Shown here in pieces: positions 1 through 8,951 of a stretch of DNA of 64,000 nucleotides (positions within the stretch are counted from its first letter, which is position 1; each line of letters opens with the position of its first letter). The notes below the pieces were generated by a model. The model had not been told where the DNA came from. It saw nothing but the letters and a program-made list of their open reading frames with translations, and searched no databases. The translations under genes were made by a program, and so were the position numbers. Origin of the DNA: Pediococcus inopinatus (GTDB lineage: Bacteria > Bacillota > Bacilli > Lactobacillales > Lactobacillaceae); contig NZ_CP019981.1 in assembly GCF_002982135.1 (NCBI RefSeq), positions 806,001-870,000 on the forward strand, written 5' to 3'.

Positions 1-91
1 TGAGTCAAGTTCAACTAGTAGCAGTAGCTCATCAAAAAATAGCAGTTCACAAAGTTCTTCGAGTAAGGCATCAAGTTCACAAAGAAATTAA
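1..91 (+). CDS. C-terminal fragment of a serine-rich protein (5' end outside window)
   Basis: The reading frame beginning at base 2 is open from the window edge to a TAA at 89-91. It encodes about 29 residues that are almost all Ser, with a few Lys, Gln, Thr and Asn, ending in Gln-Arg-Asn. A strong terminator follows 10 bases later, which supports this as a real gene end. Ser-rich tails of this kind occur in secreted or wall-linked proteins of lactobacilli, often as flexible linkers, and the LysM protein at 34000 has a similar tract. No LPXTG motif or other domain is visible in the part seen, so I assign no function. Confidence 0.6.
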   Translation, partial: ESSSTSSSSSSKNSSSQSSSSKASSSQRN

Positions 92-101
92 GATTTAAAA
101 T

Positions 102-140
102 AAAAAGGTTTTTCAGTCAATAAACTGAAAAACCTTTTTT
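102..140 (+). terminator. Rho-independent terminator of the serine-rich gene
   Basis: A stem of about 16 bp (AAAAAGGTTTTTCAGT paired with ACTGAAAAACCTTTTTT) encloses a 6-base loop and ends in a T run. It sits just after the TAA at 89-91. Because it is flanked by A and T tracts it could work in both directions. Confidence 0.85.
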
Positions 141-699
141 GTTTGCATAGTAAAACTGATAAGAGAGGAGACATGAATAGATGGTGGATGAAACTAGATT
201 TTTATTCTAGTTTACATAATATATATTATTCAAAGTAGTTTAAAACTGTTTTAGACCAGGTGAATTTAAATGTTTGGTTAATCCTTGATTGGACATCCTC
301 TTTTGGATAAGTTATTAAAGCCACCAAGTTAATACAGAATTGTAAAACGCCTTTGTGTGCCTGTGTCAGGATGCTGATCATCTACTATCATCCATTACAA
401 CTCACAAGCCATCACCGAAGCTCATGCGTTGTATTGTTGGTCGATCGGTTTTACTAAGCCACAAGTTGGCATTATATTTTAAAATAACGACTTACCACTG
501 ACGACACTTATCTAAATACCTGTTTGATAAAAAACTATATTTATCCAATAAACGGTGCTTCTATGGCGGTGTGTTGTGTAACTTCAAAAACTTTCGTGGA
601 TAACTGTCTTTAAAATCATTTTTAGAGTACTTGTATTTAGATATTACCAATTCCTCCAGGTAACTAAAGGTTAAACCAAATACGTGATAAACGATACGT
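141..699. other. Gene-less stretch, possibly decayed coding sequence
   Basis: No frame of useful length with a ribosome binding site is seen on either strand. One plus-strand frame from about 379 to 660 is open apart from two stops and could be a remnant, but I cannot match it to any family. An AGGAGA followed by ATG near 166-174 opens a frame that closes at once. The stretch lies between the terminator of the serine-rich gene and the IS element, so it may be debris from earlier insertions. Confidence 0.4.
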
Positions 700-707
700 A
701 TATTAAT
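700..707. repeat. Left 8-bp target site duplication of the ISL3 element
   Basis: ATATTAAT immediately precedes the left inverted repeat and is identical to 2143-2150. The lack of any mismatch suggests the insertion is not old. Confidence 0.9.
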
Positions 708-2142
708 GGGTCTACACTTTCTGGTATTGGTGAATAACTGATACCAGTTTTTATTTTGAAAATTAAAAGGACATCTGTCCTCTTTGTGCTACGATTTAAT
801 CGCCAAACAAAATCGAAAAGAGGAAAAACAGATGTCCCTAACTAATTCTATTTTAAGCTTGTTTGAAATGACAGACCCAAATATAACCGTAACTGGTGTT
901 ACCAAGAAACGTTGCCCGAATGGACAACGAATTCATGTCGTTCACGCCAACCTTTCTTATCAGCTTGTGAAATGTCCCCATTGTGGCCATAAAAGTCTAA
1001 TTAAAAACGGTACCCACGTTAGTCATCTAAGGTTGGGAACCTTATCAGGCGGACGTTATGAAATGCAGCTAAGACGACAAAGATATCAATGCCAACATTG
1101 TTTAAAAACCTGTGGAGCTAAAACTAACCTCGTTAGACGTAATGAAACTTTTACCCACAATGTTAAACATCAGGTCATTGTGCTAGCTCGTGACATGCTG
1201 ACCAGTAAAGAAATCGCTAAAATTTGTGGCATTTCACCAAGTAGTGTTCAACGTATTTTAAATGCAAATATTCACTTGGCTTACCGTGTTAAGCAACTTC
1301 CGCCAAATCTTTGTTTCGATGAATTTCGTTCCTGTAATCATCTAATGTCCTTTAACTGTTGCGATGCCGTTAGTCATCGCCGCATTGTGACCCTCAAAGA
1401 TCGTCTCAGTAAGGATATCATTGATTACTTTGAAGCTCGTTATTCAGTTCAAGAACGTGCGAAAGTTCAAACAATTACTATTGATATGAACGCCGAATAT
1501 GCTAGCTTTATTCATCGTTTATTCCCGAATGCTGTCACGATTATTGACCGTTTCCACATTATTCAGCTTGCTGGTCGTGCACTAGACAATGAACGTACAT
1601 GTATTATCCGTACTTTTCAAGATAAGCATTCACGCATTTACCGCATCCTTAAATCTCAATGGCGTTTATTTCATTTGGCAGAAGAGAAAATCAATGACAC
1701 TAAGCTTATCTATTTACGAGGCATTAACGAGTATATGACCCAACAGAACGCCATCGACCTTGCCTTAGATGAATTTCCAGAATTCAAAACTGTGTATCAA
1801 ACTTATCAAGGCATTCTAACTGCTATCCACCAAAAGAATGCCACGGGATTTAAAAATTTGATTACCAACTACCAAGTAGCTGGTAATCAAATGGACGTCA
1901 CCATTTCAACCTTCGTTAAGAACGGCTCAGCAGTGCTCAACAGTTGTCGTTATCCGTATTCTAACGGTCCTATTGAAGGACTTAATCGCAAAATCAAGGT
2001 ATTAAAGCGTAGCTGTTTTGGTTTTCGAAATATTCATAACTTCTTCATTCGTATCAGTTTAATTCATGAGTAAACAAAAAGCACATTCACCGAAGTGAAC
2101 ATGCCTTCAAAAATCTCTACCAATACAGTTTGACAGAGACCC
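708..2142 (+). mobile_element. Complete ISL3-family insertion sequence
   Basis: The element is bounded by imperfect inverted repeats. Both ends read GGGTCT, then 10 divergent bases, then GTATTGGT (708-731 on the plus strand; 2119-2142 on the minus strand). It is flanked by an identical 8-bp direct repeat, ATATTAAT, at 700-707 and 2143-2150. Eight-base target duplications and GG-starting ends are typical of ISL3 elements. The single transposase gene is intact, so the copy looks structurally complete and fairly recent. It inserted between the serine-rich gene and ppaC, which face each other, and breaks no visible gene. Confidence 0.93.
832..2073 (+). CDS. ISL3-family transposase
   Basis: DDE-type transposase of 413 residues that moves the surrounding element. 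Near the N-terminus are two Cys pairs of a zinc-binding region (CPHCGHK and CQHCLKTCG), followed by a helix-turn-helix-like stretch (TSKEIAKICGISPSSVQRIL). The catalytic core shows the expected acidic residues in FDEFRS, TIDMNAEY and, near the C-terminus, SNGPIEGLNRKIK. The ATG at 832 has a GAGGAAAAA sequence just upstream. A longer in-frame start (TTG at 784) exists but lacks such a site. Length and ending (FGFRNIHNFFIRI) fit full-length ISL3 transposases, so the gene appears functional. Confidence 0.95.
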   Translation: MSLTNSILSLFEMTDPNITVTGVTKKRCPNGQRIHVVHANLSYQLVKCPHCGHKSLIKNGTHVSHLRLGTLSGGRYEMQLRRQRYQCQHCLKTCGAKTNLVRRNETFTHNVKHQVIVLARDMLTSKEIAKICGISPSSVQRILNANIHLAYRVKQLPPNLCFDEFRSCNHLMSFNCCDAVSHRRIVTLKDRLSKDIIDYFEARYSVQERAKVQTITIDMNAEYASFIHRLFPNAVTIIDRFHIIQLAGRALDNERTCIIRTFQDKHSRIYRILKSQWRLFHLAEEKINDTKLIYLRGINEYMTQQNAIDLALDEFPEFKTVYQTYQGILTAIHQKNATGFKNLITNYQVAGNQMDVTISTFVKNGSAVLNSCRYPYSNGPIEGLNRKIKVLKRSCFGFRNIHNFFIRISLIHE

Positions 2143-2150
2143 ATATTAAT
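2143..2150. repeat. Right 8-bp target site duplication of the ISL3 element
   Basis: ATATTAAT immediately follows the right inverted repeat and is identical to 700-707. Confidence 0.9.
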
Positions 2151-2175
2151 TCATGGCATACATTGTTTTCCGAAC

Positions 2176-2215
2176 AAAAACCCAATCTCTTATTTTTCAA
2201 ATAGAAATTGGGTTT
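2176..2215 (-). terminator. Terminator downstream of ppaC
   Basis: AAACCCAAT and ATTGGGTTT form a stem. Read on the minus strand it ends ATTGGGTTTTTGTT, as expected for an intrinsic terminator about 20 bases past the ppaC stop codon. Confidence 0.75.
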
Positions 2216-2237
2216 GTTTAAATATAATTTTGAGTAA

Positions 2238-3164
2238 CTATTTTAAAACCTTAGTTAATGGTGGAACCACTTGTTTTTTACGTGAAACAACGCCTGGAAG
2301 ATTCATTCGGTTATTACTTAACTTGTGATTGAAGGCAGTTTCGACGGCCTCTGTCCCCTCACCTAAGACCAATAACTCTGAATCACTGGTCAAAACGTTT
2401 GTTGCTAATAGAAGGAATAAATCATAAGAATTATTTGTAATAAGCGATTTAATGGTATCTTCTAATTCATCTTGGCGTTTGAAAACATCGTTTAAATCAA
2501 CAGTGTTAACCTGACCAATTCGAACAGTTTTGCCACCCATGTCAAACGATTTAGCGTCGCCTTCAAGAATATCTTCAGCACTACGACTGTTAACGTCGCT
2601 ACCAGCCTTCAGCATTTCAATTCCGTAAGCTTCGTAATCAGCAACGCCAGCAATTTTTGCTAAAGCAGGAACCGCATTGCGTTCATCATCAGTAGTTGTA
2701 GGTGATTTCAAAAGTAATGTATCTGAAATAATTGAAGATAACATCAAACCAGCAATATTGCTAGGAATTTCAACGTCATTTTCTAAATACATTTTATAGA
2801 TAATTGTGCTACAACAGCCAATGGGTTCTGCACGATAAAAAAGAGGTTGTGCGGAAGTAAAGTCAATCTTATGATGATCAATAACGCTTGTTACAGTGAC
2901 ATCTGCCAAATCGGATACACTTTGGATAGCTTCGTTATGGTCAACTAAAACAACTGAATCAACTTCAGGTTTGGCTTTAGTAATCACACGAGGTGCTTTT
3001 ACGTTAAAGTGATTCAAAACAAAGTTTGTTTCGTTATTAGTCTCACCTAAAGCAACAGCTTCAACCTCGTCACCTAACTTGTTTGCTAAATAAGCATATT
3101 CAATTGCACAACTGATGGCATCTGTATCTGGATTCTTATGACCAAAAACTAATTCTTTACTCAT
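2238..3164 (-). CDS. ppaC: Manganese-dependent inorganic pyrophosphatase (family II)
   Basis: Hydrolyses pyrophosphate to phosphate in the cytoplasm, pulling nucleotide polymerisation and tRNA charging forward. The 308-residue protein has the family II layout. The N-terminal DHH domain carries GHKNPDTDAIS (residues 8-18), DHN (75-77) and DHH (96-98), all metal ligands, and the C-terminal domain carries the substrate-binding SRKKQ motif (294-298). Length is normal for the family. AAGGAG lies upstream of the ATG. The gene is followed by its own terminator and preceded by a LysR gene on the same strand, 41 bases away, so the two may be co-transcribed. Confidence 0.96.
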   Translation of the reverse strand: MSKELVFGHKNPDTDAISCAIEYAYLANKLGDEVEAVALGETNNETNFVLNHFNVKAPRVITKAKPEVDSVVLVDHNEAIQSVSDLADVTVTSVIDHHKIDFTSAQPLFYRAEPIGCCSTIIYKMYLENDVEIPSNIAGLMLSSIISDTLLLKSPTTTDDERNAVPALAKIAGVADYEAYGIEMLKAGSDVNSRSAEDILEGDAKSFDMGGKTVRIGQVNTVDLNDVFKRQDELEDTIKSLITNNSYDLFLLLATNVLTSDSELLVLGEGTEAVETAFNHKLSNNRMNLPGVVSRKKQVVPPLTKVLK

Positions 3165-3205
3165 GATTAATAAAAACTCCTTATATATATTTAATTTTTA
3201 TATAT

Positions 3206-4171
3206 TTAATTTTGGTTACCGATCATTTTACGTAAACGTTCTGTGTAGCTTTCTTTGCTTAGATAGTCATCAAATTCTTCTAAGAAAGTATTGATTCTGG
3301 GGATTTCATCCTTATCTTTTCGGAAAACAAAACTTAAGTCAAAGTTAATGGCTGGGTCAAAACGTGCCATCCATGTCTCACTTGATCCCGGATGTGAAAT
3401 TACATACGAAGCAGGTAAGGCTGTATTTACTTTTGCAGTTTCTGCAAAGCGGCGAATTTGATCTGGTGTCGTAAAACGCGCAACGCTATTTGGCACATCA
3501 ACTAATTGATTTTTATATGCCTCACGTAAAACGCCCTCTAAGTAATAACCTTCCGGATAAGTAACCCAATTAGCGTTTAATGTTTGCTTTAATTTAATCT
3601 TCTTTTGTTTAGAAAGCTTTTCTTCATGGTGAATGAAAAGTAAATCTTCGTTAATAATTTTTCGTGATTCGTAGGGTTTCCAATTTTTGATACTGTCGTC
3701 TGGCAAGTACATAATTGCCAAATCAATACGATTATTCTCTAACCGTTCCCAAATTTCTTTACGTGTTAAGGTATGGAACGAAATCAGAATGTCAGGCTGT
3801 TTTTCATAATATTTTGTGATGAAGTCTTCAAACACACGGGATTCAATCGGAGCCAACATGCCAATGTTGATTTCACCGTGAGTTGCAGAAGTTGTTTGTT
3901 GAATTTCATCAGTAGCCTGATTTAAAACCTCATTGATATTATGAGTTGCCTTCAGCATCGTGTATCCAGCATCTGATAAACGTAATTTTTTACCAACGGA
4001 ATAGAATAATGGTGCACCTACCGTATGTTCCAGCTTCTTGATTTGTTGAGTTAAAGCAGGCTGTGTAATCCCTAAAATTTGGGCAGCTTGCGTATAATTC
4101 ATTGTATCTGCCAATTGCAGGAAGTAAGTTAAAGTTTTAGATGAAAAGATCGTTTCTTGTTTTGATTTCAT
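3206..4171 (-). CDS. LysR-family transcriptional regulator
   Basis: Probable DNA-binding regulator of 321 residues. An N-terminal winged helix-turn-helix (about residues 12-70, with NYTQAAQILGITQPALTQQI as recognition region) is followed by a periplasmic-binding-protein-like effector domain (about 95-300). AAGGAG precedes the ATG. The gene is on the same strand as ppaC downstream and parC upstream. LysR proteins usually act on neighbouring genes, but no divergent partner exists here, so its target and ligand cannot be told from this window. Confidence 0.9.
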   Translation of the reverse strand: MKSKQETIFSSKTLTYFLQLADTMNYTQAAQILGITQPALTQQIKKLEHTVGAPLFYSVGKKLRLSDAGYTMLKATHNINEVLNQATDEIQQTTSATHGEINIGMLAPIESRVFEDFITKYYEKQPDILISFHTLTRKEIWERLENNRIDLAIMYLPDDSIKNWKPYESRKIINEDLLFIHHEEKLSKQKKIKLKQTLNANWVTYPEGYYLEGVLREAYKNQLVDVPNSVARFTTPDQIRRFAETAKVNTALPASYVISHPGSSETWMARFDPAINFDLSFVFRKDKDEIPRINTFLEEFDDYLSKESYTERLRKMIGNQN

Positions 4172-4302
4172 TCTGTTTACTCCTTAAGTTTTTTATCATC
4201 ATAATGTCACTTAAATAATAACTATAATTATTCTAATGGTTAATGACAAAAAACACAACAAATTGTAACTGGAAAATCCGGAGGTTAATTCTAATTTAAG
4301 AT

Positions 4303-6771
4303 TTAATGTTCAGGTGTGGACTCTACAACGGGAACCGGTTTTAGTTTCATAGAAACTGGAATACCTTCTGAATCAATATCAACAACGAATGAGCCGTTAG
4401 AGTACCGTGCGCTCAGTGGATGTTCAGCTACAATGATATCATGTAAGGTGCCCCGACTAGTTCGAACCTCTAAAATAGAATTTTTATCTGTTTTAATAAA
4501 ATCAATCACACGATGCGGATCTTTCTTTAATTCTCTAAGGACCAAGATTCCTCTTCTTGCACGACTTGTAACAGGAATATCGGTAACGGCCATTCGTTTA
4601 AAAGCACCTCGCTGCGTAATTAGACCAACTTGATTTGAGTCATCTACAAGTTGCACGTTAGTGACCTGGTCTTCACGCAGATCCATTGATTTCACTCCAG
4701 CAGTACGAGCTCCAATAATTGGAATTTCCGCAAGATCATAGCGCAAGCCATATCCTCGTTCTGAAATTAGCATGACAGCTTGTTTTAATTGGTGGGCAAT
4801 AAAGAAAATATTTACCACAACTGAATCAGCACTTTTTAATTTGATAAATGCAGCCGCGTGTTTTTTGTAATTACGACCAGGGGTTAAATTAGAGAAATCC
4901 GTCCGCTTAATGAAACCATCGCTAGTTGCAATTAGAAATTCGCCGGTTTCCTTTAATGAATGAAAAGCAAATGCTTTTATAATTCGCTCATTATCGCCTA
5001 AACCGATGGTCTGAGAAATATGTTCACCAGTGTCTTTCCAACGAGAATCGGCCAGCTCATGTACGGGACGTGAAATTAGATTTCCTTTGTTGGTGAACAT
5101 CATTAGGTGATCTAGGGTGCTAACTTGTTTCAAGAAAATCGGATAATCCTCATCCTTTAAGCCATCATCATTTTCACCGGATGCACTATATGACCGCAGT
5201 GAGCTTCGTTTTAGATAGCCATCGTGACTAACTGAAACCATCACCTGTTCTTCTGGCACGACTACTTTTCGATCAATTTTAATTTCTTCAATTTCATCTT
5301 GTATTTCTGTTAATCGTGGAGTGCCATATTGTTTTTTGATGCTCGTAAGTTCCGTACGAAGTACTTTTGCCAATGCTGTTGGACTATTTAGAATTTCATT
5401 ATATTCCTGGACGTGGTTATTTAAATCATCGGATTCCGCTTCTAAGGCAGTGACATCCGTGTTAGATAGTCGATAAAGTTGTAAGGAAACAATTGCTTCA
5501 GCTTGCTCTTCTGTAAAACTAAATTTTTGAACTAAATTATTTTTTGAATCTTTTTTGTCTTTACTACCCCTGATGGTGGCAATCACTTGATCGAGGATAG
5601 AGAGGGCTTTAATTAATCCTTGGACAATTCGAAGACGTTTCTCAGCCTTGGTTAAACTAAATTGAGTCCGTTTGGTAATGACTTCTTTTTGGAAAGCTAA
5701 GTAGGCCTGCAAAAATGCTTTTAGTCCCAAAGTTTCAGGGCGCTTATGGCTAATTGCAACCATATTGAAATTGTAAGAAACTTGTAGATCGGTATTTTTG
5801 AATAAATAATTCAAAATTCCCTTTGCATCAGTATCTCGTTTGAGCTCAATTGCAATTGAGAGGCCGTTACGATCAGATTCATCACGAACTTCAACAATGC
5901 CATCCACTTTTTTTAGAATGCGAATTTCATCAATCTTTTTTACTAATTGAGATTTGTTCACTTCGTAGGGAATTTCGGAAACTTCAATTTGTGATTTGTT
6001 ACCACGTAAAGCAATAATTTTAGTTCTCGATCGGACGATAATTCGCCCTTTTCCAGTTTGATAAGCCTTTTTTATGCCGTCAATTCCCTGAATAATTCCT
6101 GAGGTAGGAAAATCTGGTCCTTGCACAAAGGTCATTAATTTTTCTAATGAGGCATCGGGATGTTGTAATAAATATAACAAGGCATCGATGACTTCATTTA
6201 AATTGTGAGGAGGAATATCTGTCGCATAACCAGCTGAAATACCGGTAGCTCCATTAACAAGTAAGTTAGGAAAACGACTTGGTAAAACAGTTGGTTCGTA
6301 TTCTGTATCATCAAAATTCAAAACAAAATCAACAGTTTCCTTATCAATATCTTTCAACATTTCGCTTGAAATTTTGCTTAAACGTGCTTCGGTATACCGC
6401 ATTGCGGCCGGCGGATCATTATCAATTGAACCGTTGTTACCATGCATTTCAATTAAGGGAGCGCGTAGTTTCCAATCCTGGCTCATTCGTACCAAGGCCT
6501 CATAGATAGAACTATCCCCATGTGGATGGAAATTACCCATTACATTTCCGACAGATTTTGCAGATTTTCGAAATCCCTTATCATAGGTATTTCCATCTTG
6601 ATTCATAGCATACAAGATTCGCCGTTGAACGGGTTTTAACCCATCACGGACATCAGGAAGTGCTCGCTCTTGAATAATATATTTAGAATAGCGTCCAAAA
6701 CGATCTCCCATCACATCTTCTAATGTGAGTTCCTGGATTTTATCATTTTTTTGATTTTTTTCATCAGCCAT
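4303..6771 (-). CDS. parC: DNA topoisomerase IV subunit A
   Basis: Breaks and rejoins DNA to separate linked daughter chromosomes, as a ParC2ParE2 complex. The 822-residue protein has the GyrA/ParC N-terminal breakage-reunion domain with the active-site Tyr at about 126 (AAMRYTEAR) and a C-terminal beta-pinwheel domain. The quinolone-resistance region reads HPHGDSSIYEAL (82-93): Ser87 and Glu91 match the positions altered in quinolone-resistant streptococci (Ser79, Asp83) and look like the sensitive state. The absence of a clear GyrA box and the pairing with parE 16 bases upstream favour ParC over GyrA. Confidence 0.96.
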   Translation of the reverse strand: MADEKNQKNDKIQELTLEDVMGDRFGRYSKYIIQERALPDVRDGLKPVQRRILYAMNQDGNTYDKGFRKSAKSVGNVMGNFHPHGDSSIYEALVRMSQDWKLRAPLIEMHGNNGSIDNDPPAAMRYTEARLSKISSEMLKDIDKETVDFVLNFDDTEYEPTVLPSRFPNLLVNGATGISAGYATDIPPHNLNEVIDALLYLLQHPDASLEKLMTFVQGPDFPTSGIIQGIDGIKKAYQTGKGRIIVRSRTKIIALRGNKSQIEVSEIPYEVNKSQLVKKIDEIRILKKVDGIVEVRDESDRNGLSIAIELKRDTDAKGILNYLFKNTDLQVSYNFNMVAISHKRPETLGLKAFLQAYLAFQKEVITKRTQFSLTKAEKRLRIVQGLIKALSILDQVIATIRGSKDKKDSKNNLVQKFSFTEEQAEAIVSLQLYRLSNTDVTALEAESDDLNNHVQEYNEILNSPTALAKVLRTELTSIKKQYGTPRLTEIQDEIEEIKIDRKVVVPEEQVMVSVSHDGYLKRSSLRSYSASGENDDGLKDEDYPIFLKQVSTLDHLMMFTNKGNLISRPVHELADSRWKDTGEHISQTIGLGDNERIIKAFAFHSLKETGEFLIATSDGFIKRTDFSNLTPGRNYKKHAAAFIKLKSADSVVVNIFFIAHQLKQAVMLISERGYGLRYDLAEIPIIGARTAGVKSMDLREDQVTNVQLVDDSNQVGLITQRGAFKRMAVTDIPVTSRARRGILVLRELKKDPHRVIDFIKTDKNSILEVRTSRGTLHDIIVAEHPLSARYSNGSFVVDIDSEGIPVSMKLKPVPVVESTPEH

Positions 6772-6787
6772 TTTTTATATCCCCCTT

Positions 6788-8791
6788 TCATTGATTTTCG
6801 TCATCTTCAAGAATACCATCTTCATGTGCAATATTAACGGCTTCGTTATCTAAAATGCTACCCTCTTCTTCTAAAGAGAATTCAACATTTTCTTCAATCC
6901 ATTTCCGGCGAGGTTCAACTTTATCGCCCATCAAAGTGGTTACGCGACGTTCAGCCAAAGCAGCGTCGTCAATACGAACACGCACTAAAGTTCTGGTTTC
7001 AGGATTCATTGTTGTCTCCCAAAGCTGATCCGCGTTCATCTCTCCAAGTCCTTTGTATCGTTGTAGTGCAAATCCGCGCCCGATTTCTTTTGAAGCTTGT
7101 TCTAATTCTTCATCCGTCCAAGCATAAACAGTTTTCATTTTTTTACCATTTTTCTTTTGCAAACGGTAAAGCGGTGGAAGCGCGATGTAAATATGACCAT
7201 CGTCAAGCATTGGACGCATGTATTTATAGAAAAATGTCAGCAATAGGATCTGAATATGGGATCCATCATCATCCGCATCAGTCATAATAATAATCTTATC
7301 GTAATTTCTGTCTTCAATTTTAAACTCAGGACCTACACCAGCGCCAATGGTATAAATCATTGTGCTTATTTCCTCATTTTTCATAACATCAGGTAATTTA
7401 GCTTTTTCAGTATTTAAAACTTTTCCTCGCAATGGCAAGATAGCCTGAAACTTGCGATCTCTGCCCTGTTTAGCGCTACCGCCGGCAGAGTCACCTTCGA
7501 CCAAGAAAAGCTCATTACGGGCCGAATTTTTGGACTGTGCGGGGGTTAATTTACCTGATAAAAGACGATCTTGTTTTTTGCGTTTTTTGCCACTGCGACT
7601 TGCATCTCGTGCTTTGCGGGCAGCCTCGCGAGCTTCTCGTGCCTTTAAAGATTTACGCACAAGCATTTGGGCAAATTCACCGTTTTCCATGAGGTAAAAG
7701 AGTAATTGCTCATTTACGATACTGTCGACAATGGGACGTGCTTCAGGTGTACCAAGCTTCTCTTTGGTCTGACCTTCAAACTCAAGAATTTTTTCTGGAA
7801 TTCTTAAAGAAATAACAGCTGACAGTCCTTCACGAACATCGCTACCTTCAAGGTTTTTATCTTTTTCTTTTAGTAATCCGACTTTATGGGCGTATTCATT
7901 AAAGGCCTTTGTCCACCCTGAACGCATACCGACTTCATGAGTACCACCATCTTTTGTCCGCACGTTATTAACGAAGGATAAGACGTTTTCAGAATAGCCG
8001 TCATTATATTGAGCTGCAACCTCAACTTCGACGCCTTCTTTAGTGCCATCAAAATAAAGGATATCACCGAGGGTATCTTTATCTTCATTTAAGTAGCTCA
8101 CAAATTCTTTAATTCCTTCTTCATAAAGAAAAGTTTGCGTTTGAGCCTGATTTTCACGTTCATCAGTTAACGTGATTGTGACACCCTTAAGAAGAAAAGC
8201 AGATTCTCGCAAGCGCTCGGCCAATGTATTAAAGTTAAAAACAGTGGTTGTGAAAATTTCACGGTCTGGTTTAAAAGTCACAACCGTCCCATTTGGTTCT
8301 TTTGTTTTGCCGATTTTTTTCAAACTACCAACTGCATGCCCACCATTTTTGAATTCTTCGCGATATTTTTTCCCTTCACGGACAATTTCAACATTAAGAT
8401 ATTCAGATAGCGCATTAACAACACTGGCTCCAACACCGTGTAATCCACCAGAGGTCTTATAACCGCCTTGACCGAATTTTCCACCGGCATGAAGAACTGT
8501 AAAAATAACTTCGACCGTAGGAATTCCTGAAGAATGCATTCCTACCGGCATTCCTCGTCCCTGATCTGAGATTGTAATGCTATTATCTTTATGGATGGTA
8601 ACGTTAATTTCTTTACCAAAACCAGCTAGAGCTTCATCAACGGCATTGTCGACTATCTCATAAACCAGATGGTGCAGCCCACGGCTATCGGTTGAACCAA
8701 TATACATACCGGGGCGTTTACGCACAGCCTCTAAACCGTGCAGAACTTGAATGGAAGAGTCATTGTATTCTGCTGAACTACGTTTACTCAT
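6788..8791 (-). CDS. parE: DNA topoisomerase IV subunit B
   Basis: ATPase subunit of topoisomerase IV, 667 residues. The GHKL ATPase domain shows KRPGMYIGS (about 25-33), EIVDNAVDEA and GLHGVGASVVNALS. The TOPRIM domain shows LVEGDSAGGSA and TDADDDGSHI. The C-terminal domain includes QRYKGLGEMN. It is the first gene of the parE-parC operon; the short spacing to parC suggests translational coupling. AAAGGG precedes the ATG by 9 bases, and an extended -10 promoter is present upstream. Confidence 0.96.
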   Translation of the reverse strand: MSKRSSAEYNDSSIQVLHGLEAVRKRPGMYIGSTDSRGLHHLVYEIVDNAVDEALAGFGKEINVTIHKDNSITISDQGRGMPVGMHSSGIPTVEVIFTVLHAGGKFGQGGYKTSGGLHGVGASVVNALSEYLNVEIVREGKKYREEFKNGGHAVGSLKKIGKTKEPNGTVVTFKPDREIFTTTVFNFNTLAERLRESAFLLKGVTITLTDERENQAQTQTFLYEEGIKEFVSYLNEDKDTLGDILYFDGTKEGVEVEVAAQYNDGYSENVLSFVNNVRTKDGGTHEVGMRSGWTKAFNEYAHKVGLLKEKDKNLEGSDVREGLSAVISLRIPEKILEFEGQTKEKLGTPEARPIVDSIVNEQLLFYLMENGEFAQMLVRKSLKAREAREAARKARDASRSGKKRKKQDRLLSGKLTPAQSKNSARNELFLVEGDSAGGSAKQGRDRKFQAILPLRGKVLNTEKAKLPDVMKNEEISTMIYTIGAGVGPEFKIEDRNYDKIIIMTDADDDGSHIQILLLTFFYKYMRPMLDDGHIYIALPPLYRLQKKNGKKMKTVYAWTDEELEQASKEIGRGFALQRYKGLGEMNADQLWETTMNPETRTLVRVRIDDAALAERRVTTLMGDKVEPRRKWIEENVEFSLEEEGSILDNEAVNIAHEDGILEDDENQ

Positions 8792-8824
8792 TTCAAAATA
8801 CCCTTTCTACTTATAATCCTTATT

Positions 8825-8833
8825 ATTATATCA
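8825..8833 (-). promoter_or_regulatory. Extended -10 promoter element for parE-parC
   Basis: On the minus strand TGATATAAT (8833 to 8825) is a perfect TATAAT with a TGn extension, about 35 bases before the parE start. No good -35 box lies at 17 bases, which is common for extended -10 promoters. It faces away from the plsY promoter. Confidence 0.6.
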
Positions 8834-8887
8834 TTTATAAATTTCTGAATACTACCTTCCTTAATATAACATACGCAAAAACAAACA

Positions 8888-8916
8888 TTGGAATCAATTT
8901 TTAAACATGCTAAAAT
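8888..8916 (+). promoter_or_regulatory. Predicted plsY promoter
   Basis: TTGGAA (8888-8893), a 17-base spacer and TAAAAT (8911-8916), with TGC before the -10, make a good sigma-A promoter. The start of transcription would fall near 8923, inside the palindrome described separately. Confidence 0.65.
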
Positions 8917-8931
8917 TGAAAATGATTCTCA
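8917..8931 (+). promoter_or_regulatory. Fur/PerR-like palindrome at the plsY start site
   Basis: TGAAAATGATTCTCA resembles the 7-1-7 Fur-family consensus (TGATAATNATTATCA) with two mismatches. It touches the -10 box and covers the predicted transcription start, the usual place for a repressor site. The match is seen; regulation by Fur, PerR or Zur is inferred. Confidence 0.4.
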
Positions 8932-8951
8932 ATTGAAAAGGGGCCAACCAT

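Noticed and set aside
4316-4633. Open frame of 105 codons on the plus strand at the end of parC
   Set aside because: Lies fully inside parC on the other strand, has no ribosome binding site or family match; parC is well supported.
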